Positions 1-10,013 of a DNA stretch of 64,000 nt are shown here, piece after piece. How positions within the stretch are numbered: the stretch's first letter is position 1; the number at the start of each line of letters is the position of its first letter. Source of the stretch: an uncultured Acholeplasmatales bacterium (GTDB taxonomy: Bacteria; Bacillota_I; Bacilli_A; Acholeplasmatales; Anaeroplasmataceae); contig CALUXS010000003.1 of assembly GCA_944324805.1 (NCBI GenBank), forward strand, positions 124,001-188,000, written 5' to 3'. The translations under genes and the position numbers were made by a program. A model generated the notes under the pieces. That model was given only the letters and a program-made list of their open reading frames with translations. It made no database searches and was not told the origin of the DNA.

Positions 1-1840
<1,840 letters not shown>

Positions 1841-1850
1841 GGCACATCTC

Positions 1851-2864
1851 CTACTTATAAATTTTTGGCAAACTCTTAGCTAAATATTCCATAATTGGAA
1901 CTGTTTGCCTATAGTTCATTCGTTTAGGACCTACCAAAGCGATAGTTCCATATTCATTTTCATCAAGAAAGTATGGAATAGTAATAATTGCACAATCAGA
2001 TAATCCTGCAGCTTCATTTTCTTCACCTATATGAACTTGCAGTCCTTGTCCTCTTTTTAGCATATATTCATTCAAACTACTTTCATCGATAGCTTTTATA
2101 ATCTTTTGCATAACTTGATAGTCTTGAAATTCAGGTTGATGGAAAAGCTTAGCTAATCCTGATTGGTAGCATTCTGTATTTAAAAAGCTTGCAAAGCCTT
2201 TAATCATAAAATTCAAAATGTCATCTCTAAAATCAACCATTTGCCTAATTCTTGGCTTCATAGCCTCTTTGCTAAGTACATCACGTATTTCATATATTGC
2301 TTGATCATACATAGCAACATCAAACATAGACATAATTCTTAGTAAATCTTCCATTTTAAAATTATCAGGTACAATAATTCTTTGACTTCTGACAACTCCT
2401 GAATTAGTAACTATTAGAAGTAATGCATCCTTGTCCGAAAGTGGAACGATTTCCATTTTCTTTACATGTGCGTAACAAGCACTTGAACCAAGAATAGAAA
2501 CATAATAACCTGTCTTATCACTTATATAGTTTATAGACTGTTGTAATGCTTCTTCCTTAGTAGCAAGCTTATTATCTAAAATTCTATCTAATCCCAAATA
2601 GATATCCTTTATTTCTTCATCTCTTGTTAGCAAATTATCAACATAATAGCGATATCCTTTTTCAGATGGAGCTCTACCACTTGAAGTGTGTGTTTTTTCT
2701 AAAAAGCCCGCTTCCTCAAGGTGCTGCATATCATATCTAATTGTTGCCGATGAAAAATCTAGATATGGCTTATTAGTTAAGGATTTTGAACCAACTGGCT
2801 CGTTTGTTACTACATATTCCTCAACAATTGCCTTTAAGATAAGTTTTTGTCGATCAGATAGCAT
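1851..2864 (-). CDS. hrcA: Heat-inducible transcription repressor HrcA
   Basis: HrcA represses class I heat-shock operons by binding CIRCE boxes; its folding depends on GroE, which makes it a stress sensor. The 337-residue protein begins MLSDRQKLILKAIVEEYV, with a winged helix (SSATIRYDMQHLEEAGFLEKTHTSSGR, roughly residues 37-65) and the conserved C-terminal GPKRMNYRQ segment. I chose the ATG at 2864: the in-frame GTG at 2873 is part of the Shine-Dalgarno sequence AGAGGTG. It is the first gene of the operon with grpE and dnaK, directly behind two CIRCE elements, so it is autoregulated. Confidence 0.96.
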   Translation of the reverse strand: MLSDRQKLILKAIVEEYVVTNEPVGSKSLTNKPYLDFSSATIRYDMQHLEEAGFLEKTHTSSGRAPSEKGYRYYVDNLLTRDEEIKDIYLGLDRILDNKLATKEEALQQSINYISDKTGYYVSILGSSACYAHVKKMEIVPLSDKDALLLIVTNSGVVRSQRIIVPDNFKMEDLLRIMSMFDVAMYDQAIYEIRDVLSKEAMKPRIRQMVDFRDDILNFMIKGFASFLNTECYQSGLAKLFHQPEFQDYQVMQKIIKAIDESSLNEYMLKRGQGLQVHIGEENEAAGLSDCAIITIPYFLDENEYGTIALVGPKRMNYRQTVPIMEYLAKSLPKIYK

Positions 2865-2876
2865 TTCTTTCACCTC

Positions 2877-2903
2877 TTTGCACTCTCTTACCCAAAGTGC
2901 AAC
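2877..2903. promoter_or_regulatory. CIRCE operator, proximal copy
   Basis: Imperfect inverted repeat TTTGCACTC - 9 bases - AAGTGCAAC, close to the CIRCE consensus TTAGCACTC-N9-GAGTGCTAA. It sits around the transcription start between the hrcA -10 box and its ribosome site, a typical HrcA repression position. Confidence 0.85.
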
Positions 2904-2906
2904 ATT

Positions 2907-2935
2907 ATTATATAACTTTCTTTTAGCACTGTCAA
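2907..2935 (-). promoter_or_regulatory. Promoter of hrcA-grpE-dnaK
   Basis: On the minus strand a perfect -35 TTGACA (2930-2935) is followed after exactly 17 bases by a perfect -10 TATAAT (2907-2912). The -35 overlaps the distal CIRCE box. A consensus promoter fits a strongly repressed heat-shock operon. Confidence 0.9.
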
Positions 2936-2949
2936 CAATAAAGTGCCAA
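2923..2949. promoter_or_regulatory. CIRCE operator, distal copy
   Basis: Second inverted repeat TTAGCACTG - 9 bases - AAGTGCCAA, overlapping the -35 box of the hrcA promoter. Its left arm matches the CIRCE consensus at 8 of 9 positions and its right arm at 7 of 9. Confidence 0.82.
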
Positions 2950-2950
2950 A

Positions 2951-2990
2951 AAAATAAAAAGAGTCCTAAATATTTTAAGAACTCTTTAAA
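2951..2990 (-). terminator. Intrinsic terminator after the DUF2085 gene
   Basis: Minus-strand hairpin with arms AAAGAGT/ACTCTTT followed by a T-rich run; it begins right after the stop at 2992 and separates the small membrane-gene cluster from the hrcA promoter. Confidence 0.8.
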
Positions 2991-2991
2991 G

Positions 2992-3507
2992 TCAACTTTT
3001 GTTTTTTTTATTTAATCTATACAAAAGAAAAGTTATCATAGCTGCAAAAACGTAGGCAATCGAAAGACCGCCAATAAATCCTGTTATAATTCTTCTTATA
3101 TTATTAGATTCATAATTAAGAAAATATTGTAAAAAGCCATCCATTATAGCTAATATTATGCCACAACAAAATAATATTATTTTCCATAATTTAATTTTTA
3201 CACCATTAACCATAAAAAACAAGAAAAATGAAACAAAACCGTAACATAGAAAAAAACACCTATAGCATAAGGGAAAAACAAAACCATTAATAATAAGAGT
3301 CCTATCTGGCATTCTATTACAAATTGTAGTCTCCCCAATTACAATTTCAAGATTTTCTGGCAGTAAGATATTGAATATTATTGCTACTAAAAAAATTGCG
3401 ATAGTAACTAAAAAAGAGGAAGTTAGAATTCCAATTAAATTGTAAATCAACTTCCCCCTATGATGAACAATATTATTTATACTCAAATAAGGAATCAAAA
3501 ACGACAT
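2992..3507 (-). CDS. DUF2085-like membrane protein
   Basis: Small integral membrane protein (171 residues) with about four transmembrane helices and the DUF2085-type motif CNRMPDR...GFVFPLCYRC (about residues 62-83), where conserved Cys and Arg residues lie between helices. The function of the family is unknown. The ATG at 3507 (a TTG lies just before it) overlaps the upstream gene by 35 bases, and an AAAGGGGA ribosome-site-like sequence lies about a dozen bases upstream inside that gene; no later Met is available until the motif. Last gene of a three-gene cluster of small membrane proteins and followed by a terminator. Confidence 0.65.
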   Translation of the reverse strand: MSFLIPYLSINNIVHHRGKLIYNLIGILTSSFLVTIAIFLVAIIFNILLPENLEIVIGETTICNRMPDRTLIINGFVFPLCYRCFFLCYGFVSFFLFFMVNGVKIKLWKIILFCCGIILAIMDGFLQYFLNYESNNIRRIITGFIGGLSIAYVFAAMITFLLYRLNKKNKS

Positions 3508-3835
3508 CAATATTTATATCCCCTTTTTTCGAAAAATAAATAATAACTACTATATAAGCTATATACAATAGAACATAAAAGGCAAGTCCTAAAATTGTTG
3601 CAACTAATATATTCTTTCTATTGTAGCGTATTTTTTGTTCACCTACAAGATACATTACAAGCCCAAAAATTGGAATCAAAAAAGCTAGTGTTGTCCAAAA
3701 AGCATTTTGCCAAAAAGGTATTTTATTTGCTTTTCTTGCAACTTCTTCTACAATCTCACCTTTTTCTATATCAAATCCACATTTTGGACAAATATTATCA
3801 TTATTTAGCTTGCTTCCACAATTTGAACAATACAT
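3473..3835 (-). CDS. Zinc-ribbon membrane protein
   Basis: A 120-residue protein starting MYCSNCGSKL, with a CxxC...CxxC zinc ribbon (residues 3-19) followed by two or three predicted membrane helices (about 45-65 and 78-105) and a short acidic tail. Zinc-ribbon plus membrane architecture is common in Firmicutes but without an assigned reaction. The start is uncertain: the ATG at 3835 has only a weak ribosome site, and a TTG at 3850 is an alternative. It is probably cotranscribed with its neighbour at 3856-4170, which shares the ribbon-plus-helices layout and the sequence FLIPV/IFGL, so the two may be ancient paralogues. Confidence 0.65.
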   Translation of the reverse strand: MYCSNCGSKLNNDNICPKCGFDIEKGEIVEEVARKANKIPFWQNAFWTTLAFLIPIFGLVMYLVGEQKIRYNRKNILVATILGLAFYVLLYIAYIVVIIYFSKKGDINIDVVFDSLFEYK

Positions 3836-3855
3836 ATAATTACCAACCAAATTTC

Positions 3856-4170
3856 CTAAAATTGTGCGCCACTAGCAGCTACTGCGCAAACACTAAATAT
3901 AGATATTACAATTGATAAACAAACACAAATCAATGCACCTATACCAGCATTTCTTGCATTATTAGGTTTAGAATCATGCCATACTATAAATAAAATTAAA
4001 CCAACAACAGGAATCAAAAAACCTAGAATTCCCCAACCAGCACTTCCGCTATCATATGAAGTTTGATTAGTCATTTTACTATTTTCATTATTTTCCTCTA
4101 AGTTTCCACCACAATAAGGACAAAATTTACTTCCCTCTGCTAATTCTTTTCCACAATGTTTACAAAACAT
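3856..4170 (-). CDS. Zinc-ribbon membrane protein
   Basis: A 104-residue protein, MFCKHCGKEL...FCPYCGG at residues 1-21 forming a four-cysteine zinc ribbon, a polar Asn/Ser-rich linker (25-45), then two hydrophobic helices (about 47-66 and 75-100). A strong AAGGGAG ribosome site precedes the ATG. It is first in the cluster with the genes at 3473 and 2992. No catalytic motif is visible; a membrane-anchored regulatory or scaffolding role is only a guess. Confidence 0.7.
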   Translation of the reverse strand: MFCKHCGKELAEGSKFCPYCGGNLEENNENSKMTNQTSYDSGSAGWGILGFLIPVVGLILFIVWHDSKPNNARNAGIGALICVCLSIVISIFSVCAVAASGAQF

Positions 4171-4236
4171 ATCTAAAACTCCCTTCTATTCTAACTATCT
4201 ATATTTTAACATTTTTATTTAGCAAATTCTATAAAA

Positions 4237-5451
4237 TTATATTTCTACATAAGCAAAAGCTTTTAAACTATTATATTTCACATCAAATTTAGTCTCTATT
4301 TTATTTTTGATATTATCAATATTTTTGATAATTTCATTTAGTGAATCATTAGTAAGATTATTTTTAAATTTAAGATATAACGGTACTCTATTTTCATTAA
4401 CATCAAAACGTTTCTTAAAATCATTTGCCTTATCATCTAAGAAAAATTCTATTTTACCTAAATAAATCATTTCATCAAAAATATAGCCTTTTTCATATTC
4501 AATTGTTCCAATTTTATTTAATGAATAATTAATATTTTTCTTAAGATAAAAAATAACATTAATTTGTTCTAAACACATACTGATTGTTTTGTATTTAAAG
4601 CAAGTCATCTTTACTTCCTTTAAATATTTTTCATCAATTTCAATTAAACTATAGTTTCCTCTTTTAGGAACATAAAATTTATAATTACCATCTTTCTTAT
4701 AAGCATAAAGAATTATATATTTACTTCTATCATTTGAATATAAAAGACACCTATCTGCAAGTTGACTATTTGTACGTTTTAAGCTATCGCCACCATACAA
4801 TAAAAAACAATTTGTTGTATCAATTTTTTCATTTGTAAAGGGATTTTTTAACTCTAAATTAGATAAATCATTTAAAATATAATCATCGCCTTCTTTAATT
4901 AAATTCAAGCTTGATATAAATTCCTCTTGAGAAAAATTTTCAACTTCATATTCAAATAAAGATTCATCATTTGAAGTAAGTTCTTTTAAAGTGGCTTCTA
5001 AATTGAAATTTGATTCTACCTTACTTGAAATATCTTCTTTTTCTTCTTTTAATTCATTAACCTTAGGATTTTTAAGAAGATTATATTTATTTTCTAAAAA
5101 CCTAGTTAACTCAATAATTTTGTTTTCTGTTTCCTTATCATAATTAAAGCCTGCTTCATCAAATTTACTAAACATTAAAAATAAATTATTTATCGCTGGG
5201 CTTTTTGGTTCTACTCTTTTAATGTCAATATTAAATAATTCCCCTAAATCCATACCATCAAGTTTAGAAGATAAGCTTTTTGACATTTCAGTAAACTGAT
5301 CCATAACATCTTTAGGCATACTATCCATGAATTTATTTAGCTCATCATAGATTTCTTCTTTATCACTTGCAAGATTAATTTTTAATCCTTCTTTTGGCTT
5401 TTTTGGTTCATTATCTTGAAATAAAGAGCTATCTAAATTTTTTATTGCCAT
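4237..5451 (-). CDS. Unrecognised protein of the Clp operon
   Basis: I do not recognise this 404-residue protein. It has no signal peptide or membrane segment. Residues 1-90 are polar, with a helical DELNKFMDSMPKDVMDQF stretch; residues 100-175 are Lys/Glu-rich and probably coiled or disordered; from about 185 to the end it looks like an alpha/beta domain with many Phe/Tyr (ending YNSLKAFAYVEI). No Walker, protease or nucleotidyltransferase motif is seen. It starts 4 bases after the ClpP-like gene and shares its transcript, so an adaptor, substrate or regulator of that protease is the natural hypothesis (inference from position only). Confidence 0.6.
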   Translation of the reverse strand: MAIKNLDSSLFQDNEPKKPKEGLKINLASDKEEIYDELNKFMDSMPKDVMDQFTEMSKSLSSKLDGMDLGELFNIDIKRVEPKSPAINNLFLMFSKFDEAGFNYDKETENKIIELTRFLENKYNLLKNPKVNELKEEKEDISSKVESNFNLEATLKELTSNDESLFEYEVENFSQEEFISSLNLIKEGDDYILNDLSNLELKNPFTNEKIDTTNCFLLYGGDSLKRTNSQLADRCLLYSNDRSKYIILYAYKKDGNYKFYVPKRGNYSLIEIDEKYLKEVKMTCFKYKTISMCLEQINVIFYLKKNINYSLNKIGTIEYEKGYIFDEMIYLGKIEFFLDDKANDFKKRFDVNENRVPLYLKFKNNLTNDSLNEIIKNIDNIKNKIETKFDVKYNSLKAFAYVEI

Positions 5452-5455
5452 ATTT

Positions 5456-6058
5456 TTACTCCTTATCGAGCTCTTTTATAAAATCTTCAAGGCTCTTAGT
5501 ATTTTTCTTTACTGGCTTTCTTATGGCATCAATTAATCCAAATTCTAAGGCTTCTTCAGCGTTCATCCAGTAATCATAGGTAGCAATTTCCATGAGTTCA
5601 TCTTCTGTTTTTCCTGTTTTCTTAGATAATATGCTAAATAAGCGTTTATTTAGTTTTTCATCAAATTCAACAGACTTCTTTAAAACTCTAAATTTACCCT
5701 CTACACCAGATGCAAGCTCATGAATCATAAATTGAGCGTTTACAGAACCATATGCATAATCGCAAACAGAACTAATTACAGTTGCCATAGATGCGCAAAT
5801 ACCAGTATTAAAAGCAACGACTGGATTTGGGATTTCGCGAATTTTATCAACAATCGCAAAACCATCTAAAACAGATCCACCACCAGAGCAAATTTCTAAC
5901 TTAATAACTGCATTAGGGTCATCATTTGCAAGCACATCTAAAAATGATGTTACTCTTTGAGCAGTTTGGGTATTTATTTCCCCATCAATTTTAATAATTC
6001 TTGATTGTAAAAGTTGTTCTTCTATATTCCATACGTTTAATTTTGTTCCATTATCCAT
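5456..6058 (-). CDS. ClpP-like serine protease subunit (S14)
   Basis: A 200-residue Clp-fold peptidase. The triad is intact by alignment to ClpP: Ser90 in GICASMATV, His113 in FMIHEL, Asp162 in YDYWMNAEEALEFGLID. It differs from housekeeping ClpP at normally fixed spots: CSGGGSV instead of SPGGSV in the oxyanion region, and MIHEL instead of MIHQP after the His. No N-terminal propeptide-like stretch is obvious. It overlaps the end of the ATPase gene at 6051-8276 by 8 bases, so the two are translationally coupled and very likely partners. A head-maturation-type ClpP is an alternative, but no phage genes are nearby. Confidence 0.85.
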   Translation of the reverse strand: MDNGTKLNVWNIEEQLLQSRIIKIDGEINTQTAQRVTSFLDVLANDDPNAVIKLEICSGGGSVLDGFAIVDKIREIPNPVVAFNTGICASMATVISSVCDYAYGSVNAQFMIHELASGVEGKFRVLKKSVEFDEKLNKRLFSILSKKTGKTEDELMEIATYDYWMNAEEALEFGLIDAIRKPVKKNTKSLEDFIKELDKE

Positions 6059-8276
6059 TTTTTCTTTCCTCCTTAACCTTATTTAAAAATGCAAGTTTAA
6101 CCACATGATCTAAATTTCTAGCTCCAAAGGCCTCTATATCCGCATCTTCCTTGATTTTTTTAATATCAGCAGACTCAAATTCAACCTTTAAGCCAGATAA
6201 TTCTTGATATTTTTCTTTATATCTTGCTATTAGTTCATCACTTACCTTTTCAGTTAAACGATTAAATACGATAATTTTATCTAATCTACCTATAAACTCT
6301 GGTGAAAAGTGTGCGTTAATAGCATCTATTGCTGATTGATTATCATCCTTGCCAAGACTCATGAAGGCCGTACCTTTCTTATTATTTGTTCCAAAACCTA
6401 AATTAGTTGTAAAAATAATAATTGCATTTCTAAAGCTTACCTTATTTCCACCTTTATCAGTGGCGTATCCTTCATCTAAAATATTTAATAATGATTTAAA
6501 TACATTATCATGAGCCTTTTCAATTTCATCAAATAAAACTACACAATTAGGATTTTGCTTTACCTTCGCTAAAAAATCACTAGTTTGCTTAAATCCTACA
6601 TATCCAGGATCTGAGCCAAATAAATAATTAACTGCGGTCTCAGATTGTAATGCTGAACCCTCAACAACAATTAGATTCTTTTCTGAACCTGTAAAGTTCT
6701 TAGCTATTAATTTAGCTGTAAAAGTTTTACCTGTCCCTGATGGACCGGCAAATAGTAAATTACATTTAGGCTTTTCAGGATCAACAATATTAAGCTCAAT
6801 CATATCTAGATACTCAACAACTTCTTTTATTGGCTCATCTTGTCCTAAAACATTTGCCTTTAACTCTTTACTTGTATCAAGACTCTTTGTGTCTGACATA
6901 TTTATATTAAACTGAATTTTTATTGAATTTAAGATATCATCTAAGATAACCTCTTTATTATTTTCACGGCAAACCTTAGAATATGCAAATGCACTTTCAA
7001 GCATTGTTAATGATTTATCCGGATTTGCGGTATGCAAATTATATTGCAATGACAATTCATATATTTTATTTATTAATTCTTCTTCCATTGTTTTAGCGAA
7101 GAATTTTTCATTTACCTCTAGTGTTTCACGCATGATTTGTAAAGTTTCCTCTTTAGAAGGCTCCTCTACTAAGACCTTAATAAAACGTCTAGAAATAGCC
7201 TTATCTTTTTCTAAATATTCATTAAATTCATCGTTAGTAGTAGCACCTATAACTTGAATATCTCCTCTTGATAGATAAGGTTTAATAATATTAGAAGCAG
7301 TCAAATCACCTTCATTTCCACCTGATTTTGCAAGTGTATGCATTTCATCAATAAATAGTATTACATTGTCTAATTTAGATACTATATCTAAAATATTTAA
7401 AATACGTTGTTCAAACTGACCTCTAAATTGGCTACCCGCTACTAAAGCATCAATATGCATTTCATAGATAATTTTATTTTTTAATTGGCTATTTAAGCGA
7501 CTTGAGTTATTGTTAATTGCATCAGCTAATTTATATACTAGCGTTGTTTTACCTGTACCTGCAGGACCAACTAAAACAGCTGATTTTTTAGTTCTTCCGG
7601 CTAAAGCAATCGTAAGCGCGGTAAACTCATTTTCCATACCAATAAATCGTAAGTCACGATGGTTGAAAACATATTTATTAATGTTTGTTAAATATTTTTT
7701 TAGTTTTTCATCCTCTAAGCTTTTTACTTCTCTTACAACAAATTTAGATAATTCTGAAGTAAAATCAGCATATAAAGCATCAACATCAAACCCGCATGTA
7801 GGAAGATCTTCTTCTAGCGTATTATTTTTTATTGCTTCATCATGTTTCTTTTTCATAATTATTGAAACATTATCTAAAACACTAAATAATACATAATTTT
7901 TATTTATAAATAGAACAACTAATAAATCAACAACATCTTCAGTATTACCATCCTCATTAGCCTTCTTCTTCAATTCAGAAATAACATTTAGCATATCATC
8001 ATCTAAATTAGTATCACTATCATAACTTAATGCTTCACTTACTCCAAATAAATTATCATATGCTTCATTTACTGCTAAATAATCAATCTTATATTTAGCT
8101 AGTAAAGTATTAAAATCTTTTTTCAAACGAGAATACTTTTCTTCTTTTACAGTATTCAAAAAATTTATTATAGCTAAAAACACGATTCCTGTATCAATCT
8201 TATTTTTACCTTTATTCAATGCAATCATACTAGCTGATTCTAACACTTTATTTATATTATCACTTAATAATTTCAT
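6051..8276 (-). CDS. ClpA/ClpC-type double AAA+ unfoldase
   Basis: A 741-residue ATPase of the Clp/Hsp100 class I type. Residues 1-150 resemble a degenerate Clp N-domain. AAA1 has Walker A GPAGTGKT (about residue 235) and Walker B VILFIDEMHTLAKSG; AAA2 has Walker A GPSGTGKT (about 509), Walker B VVLFDEIEKAH, and sensor region FSPEFIGRLDKIIVF. There is no long ClpB-type middle domain, so it is an unfoldase for a peptidase and not a disaggregase. At the position of the ClpP-docking IGL/IGF tripeptide it has TAF, which keeps the aromatic. It is first in the operon with a divergent ClpP and an unknown gene. An extended -10 promoter lies just upstream. Confidence 0.85.
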   Translation of the reverse strand: MKLLSDNINKVLESASMIALNKGKNKIDTGIVFLAIINFLNTVKEEKYSRLKKDFNTLLAKYKIDYLAVNEAYDNLFGVSEALSYDSDTNLDDDMLNVISELKKKANEDGNTEDVVDLLVVLFINKNYVLFSVLDNVSIIMKKKHDEAIKNNTLEEDLPTCGFDVDALYADFTSELSKFVVREVKSLEDEKLKKYLTNINKYVFNHRDLRFIGMENEFTALTIALAGRTKKSAVLVGPAGTGKTTLVYKLADAINNNSSRLNSQLKNKIIYEMHIDALVAGSQFRGQFEQRILNILDIVSKLDNVILFIDEMHTLAKSGGNEGDLTASNIIKPYLSRGDIQVIGATTNDEFNEYLEKDKAISRRFIKVLVEEPSKEETLQIMRETLEVNEKFFAKTMEEELINKIYELSLQYNLHTANPDKSLTMLESAFAYSKVCRENNKEVILDDILNSIKIQFNINMSDTKSLDTSKELKANVLGQDEPIKEVVEYLDMIELNIVDPEKPKCNLLFAGPSGTGKTFTAKLIAKNFTGSEKNLIVVEGSALQSETAVNYLFGSDPGYVGFKQTSDFLAKVKQNPNCVVLFDEIEKAHDNVFKSLLNILDEGYATDKGGNKVSFRNAIIIFTTNLGFGTNNKKGTAFMSLGKDDNQSAIDAINAHFSPEFIGRLDKIIVFNRLTEKVSDELIARYKEKYQELSGLKVEFESADIKKIKEDADIEAFGARNLDHVVKLAFLNKVKEERKNG

Positions 8277-8298
8277 TATACTTTTCCTTTCTAATAAT

Positions 8299-8317
8299 AG
8301 TAAGAAAAAAACTTACT
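8299..8317. repeat. Inverted repeat in the Clp operon leader
   Basis: AGTAAG - 7 bases - CTTACT between the -10 box at 8325-8333 and the ribosome site. It covers the likely transcription start, so it may be an operator; a weak leader hairpin is the alternative. Confidence 0.4.
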
Positions 8318-8324
8318 TTGTATA

Positions 8325-8333
8325 ATTATAACA
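8325..8333 (-). promoter_or_regulatory. Extended -10 promoter of the Clp operon
   Basis: Minus-strand TGTTATAAT, an extended -10 element (TGnTATAAT), about 50 bases before the ATPase ATG. No good -35 is visible, as usual for extended -10 promoters. Confidence 0.65.
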
Positions 8334-8433
8334 AAAAAATAGATAAACGCCTAATATTTACACGCTTTTTTCACAAAAAAACATAATTAAACATAATTTT
8401 TTTAATATTTCTCTTAATATAAATAATTATAAA

Positions 8434-8466
8434 TTAAAAAAATCAATCATCGCAAAATGATTGATT
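8434..8466 (-). terminator. Terminator after the WYL regulator gene
   Basis: Perfect 10-bp stem AATCAATCAT/ATGATTGATT with a 6-base loop, followed on the minus strand by seven T. It separates the WYL gene from the Clp operon promoter. Confidence 0.9.
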
Positions 8467-8472
8467 TTTACC

Positions 8473-9888
8473 TTAAATTTTAAAAATATCATAGCAGTAA
8501 AAATATGATTTTACAAAAGGAGGAAATTGTTCTTGCATAACTTCTTTATTTCTAAAGTTTTCTATTATTTTTTCCCTTTCAAGTATAGAAGTCATTCCAT
8601 GTAGTAATATCAAATATTTAAATGATGCATTACTATCCTCTAATCTTCTTTTAGCCTCAAGCATTTTATTATAATCTTCAATATTATTATTTATAATTAC
8701 TTCTTTTTCATTAATTGGGTTCCTGATTGTACAATATTCAACAATTTCATATTTTAATGTAAAGCTATCTTTTTTATACAAATTAGTTTGAAAATCATAT
8801 TCATAACCATTCTTTTTTATGGTATTAGCAAGTTCATTTTTTAGTCCTGTCATATAAGAACGATACGTACTCTTAGAATCAATTGGATTATTATAATAAT
8901 AATTGACAATTGAGCTTTTAAAAACATTCGCTATTTTATCCTTTGACTCTAGTGTTGATAAAACTTTCTTATAGCTATCTATTATGTATTTTTTTATTGA
9001 ACTATCATATATTTCATAAAACAAAGAATACCTAGTACAAAAATCAACAAATAAATCTAAAGGTGCAGTTATTATTGCTTTAGTCTTATTACCATCTTTA
9101 ACTATTTTGTATTTCTTAAAATTCTCACTTATATATTCAAGTGTCCAATCATATAATATTCCAAGCTCATTTATACAATCAATATTAACTATTTTAATTT
9201 CTTCTTTTTCATCTAATATTTTAACATTTTGCATATATTTAATTTTAATTCCACAAAAATTATTCAAAAATATTTTATCTTTAGTATATAAATAATACAT
9301 TCCATTATAGTATTTTATCGCAACAGGTGTTATTTCATAGATGATATTTTTCTCCTTAAATTTTCCTGTTTTGCTGAATGTAAGATATTCAAAAGAAATT
9401 CTTCTTTTTTCATCTATTGCCATTTGAAGTAATTCTAAAAGCTTAACAAGGTTATAATGTTTATTATAATTATATAGTTTCTTATTGTTATTATATGCTT
9501 CTATAACACTATATTTTTTCTTATCACTATCAGATAAATCAATTGTAAGAAAATCATAAATATGCGCCATAGTTAACTCATCAATCGTTTTTTCATTATT
9601 TATTGCATTAAAAAGGATTCCTCGCTCATTATCAGAAATCATGCGTTTGTTAATATAATATCCTTTATTATAATCATGTTTTATTTTAATATCTAAATCT
9701 AAATCAATTAGAATATTTACATAATCTTGAATTGTCTTTCTATCAAGAGAAATTCCAAATTCAATTATCAGCAATTCCTTTATATCTTGAATTCTAAAGT
9801 ATTTTAAATTTGTCGGATTTTCTATTAATAGCCATAATATATTAATGATCGCACCTTTTTTAGAAAGAGAAACTTTAGGTTTTTTCAT
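8473..9888 (-). CDS. WYL-domain transcriptional regulator
   Basis: A 471-residue cytosolic regulator. The N-terminus is a winged helix (residues 10-80; recognition region DRKTIQDYVNILIDLDLDI). Residues about 160-225 look like a WYL domain: RISFEYLTFSKTGK, then YEITPVAIKYYNGMYYLY. The rest, about 240 residues, is long for the family and unrecognised. WYL domains bind nucleic acid or small ligands and often regulate stress or defence genes. It has its own terminator, and the next gene downstream is the Clp ATPase with a separate promoter carrying an inverted repeat, so control of that operon is possible but not shown. Confidence 0.75.
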   Translation of the reverse strand: MKKPKVSLSKKGAIINILWLLIENPTNLKYFRIQDIKELLIIEFGISLDRKTIQDYVNILIDLDLDIKIKHDYNKGYYINKRMISDNERGILFNAINNEKTIDELTMAHIYDFLTIDLSDSDKKKYSVIEAYNNNKKLYNYNKHYNLVKLLELLQMAIDEKRRISFEYLTFSKTGKFKEKNIIYEITPVAIKYYNGMYYLYTKDKIFLNNFCGIKIKYMQNVKILDEKEEIKIVNIDCINELGILYDWTLEYISENFKKYKIVKDGNKTKAIITAPLDLFVDFCTRYSLFYEIYDSSIKKYIIDSYKKVLSTLESKDKIANVFKSSIVNYYYNNPIDSKSTYRSYMTGLKNELANTIKKNGYEYDFQTNLYKKDSFTLKYEIVEYCTIRNPINEKEVIINNNIEDYNKMLEAKRRLEDSNASFKYLILLHGMTSILEREKIIENFRNKEVMQEQFPPFVKSYFYCYDIFKI

Positions 9889-9976
9889 TATATCACTACC
9901 TCCAATTCCCTATTATATTAAAACTCGATAGGAGAAAATTGGATATCAAATTATTAGCTATTGTATTTTACATAAT

Positions 9977-10013
9977 AAAAAAAACAGTTTTAAATTTATC
10001 TTAAAACTGTTTT
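9977..10013 (-). terminator. Terminator after the MBL hydrolase gene
   Basis: 13-bp stem AAAACAGTTTTAA / TTAAAACTGTTTT with a 7-base loop, starting at the stop codon of the MBL gene; a T-run follows on the minus strand. Confidence 0.9.

Noticed and set aside
5456-6058. Prophage head-maturation ClpP-like protease
   Set aside because: No capsid, portal or terminase genes nearby, and it is coupled to a Clp unfoldase gene.
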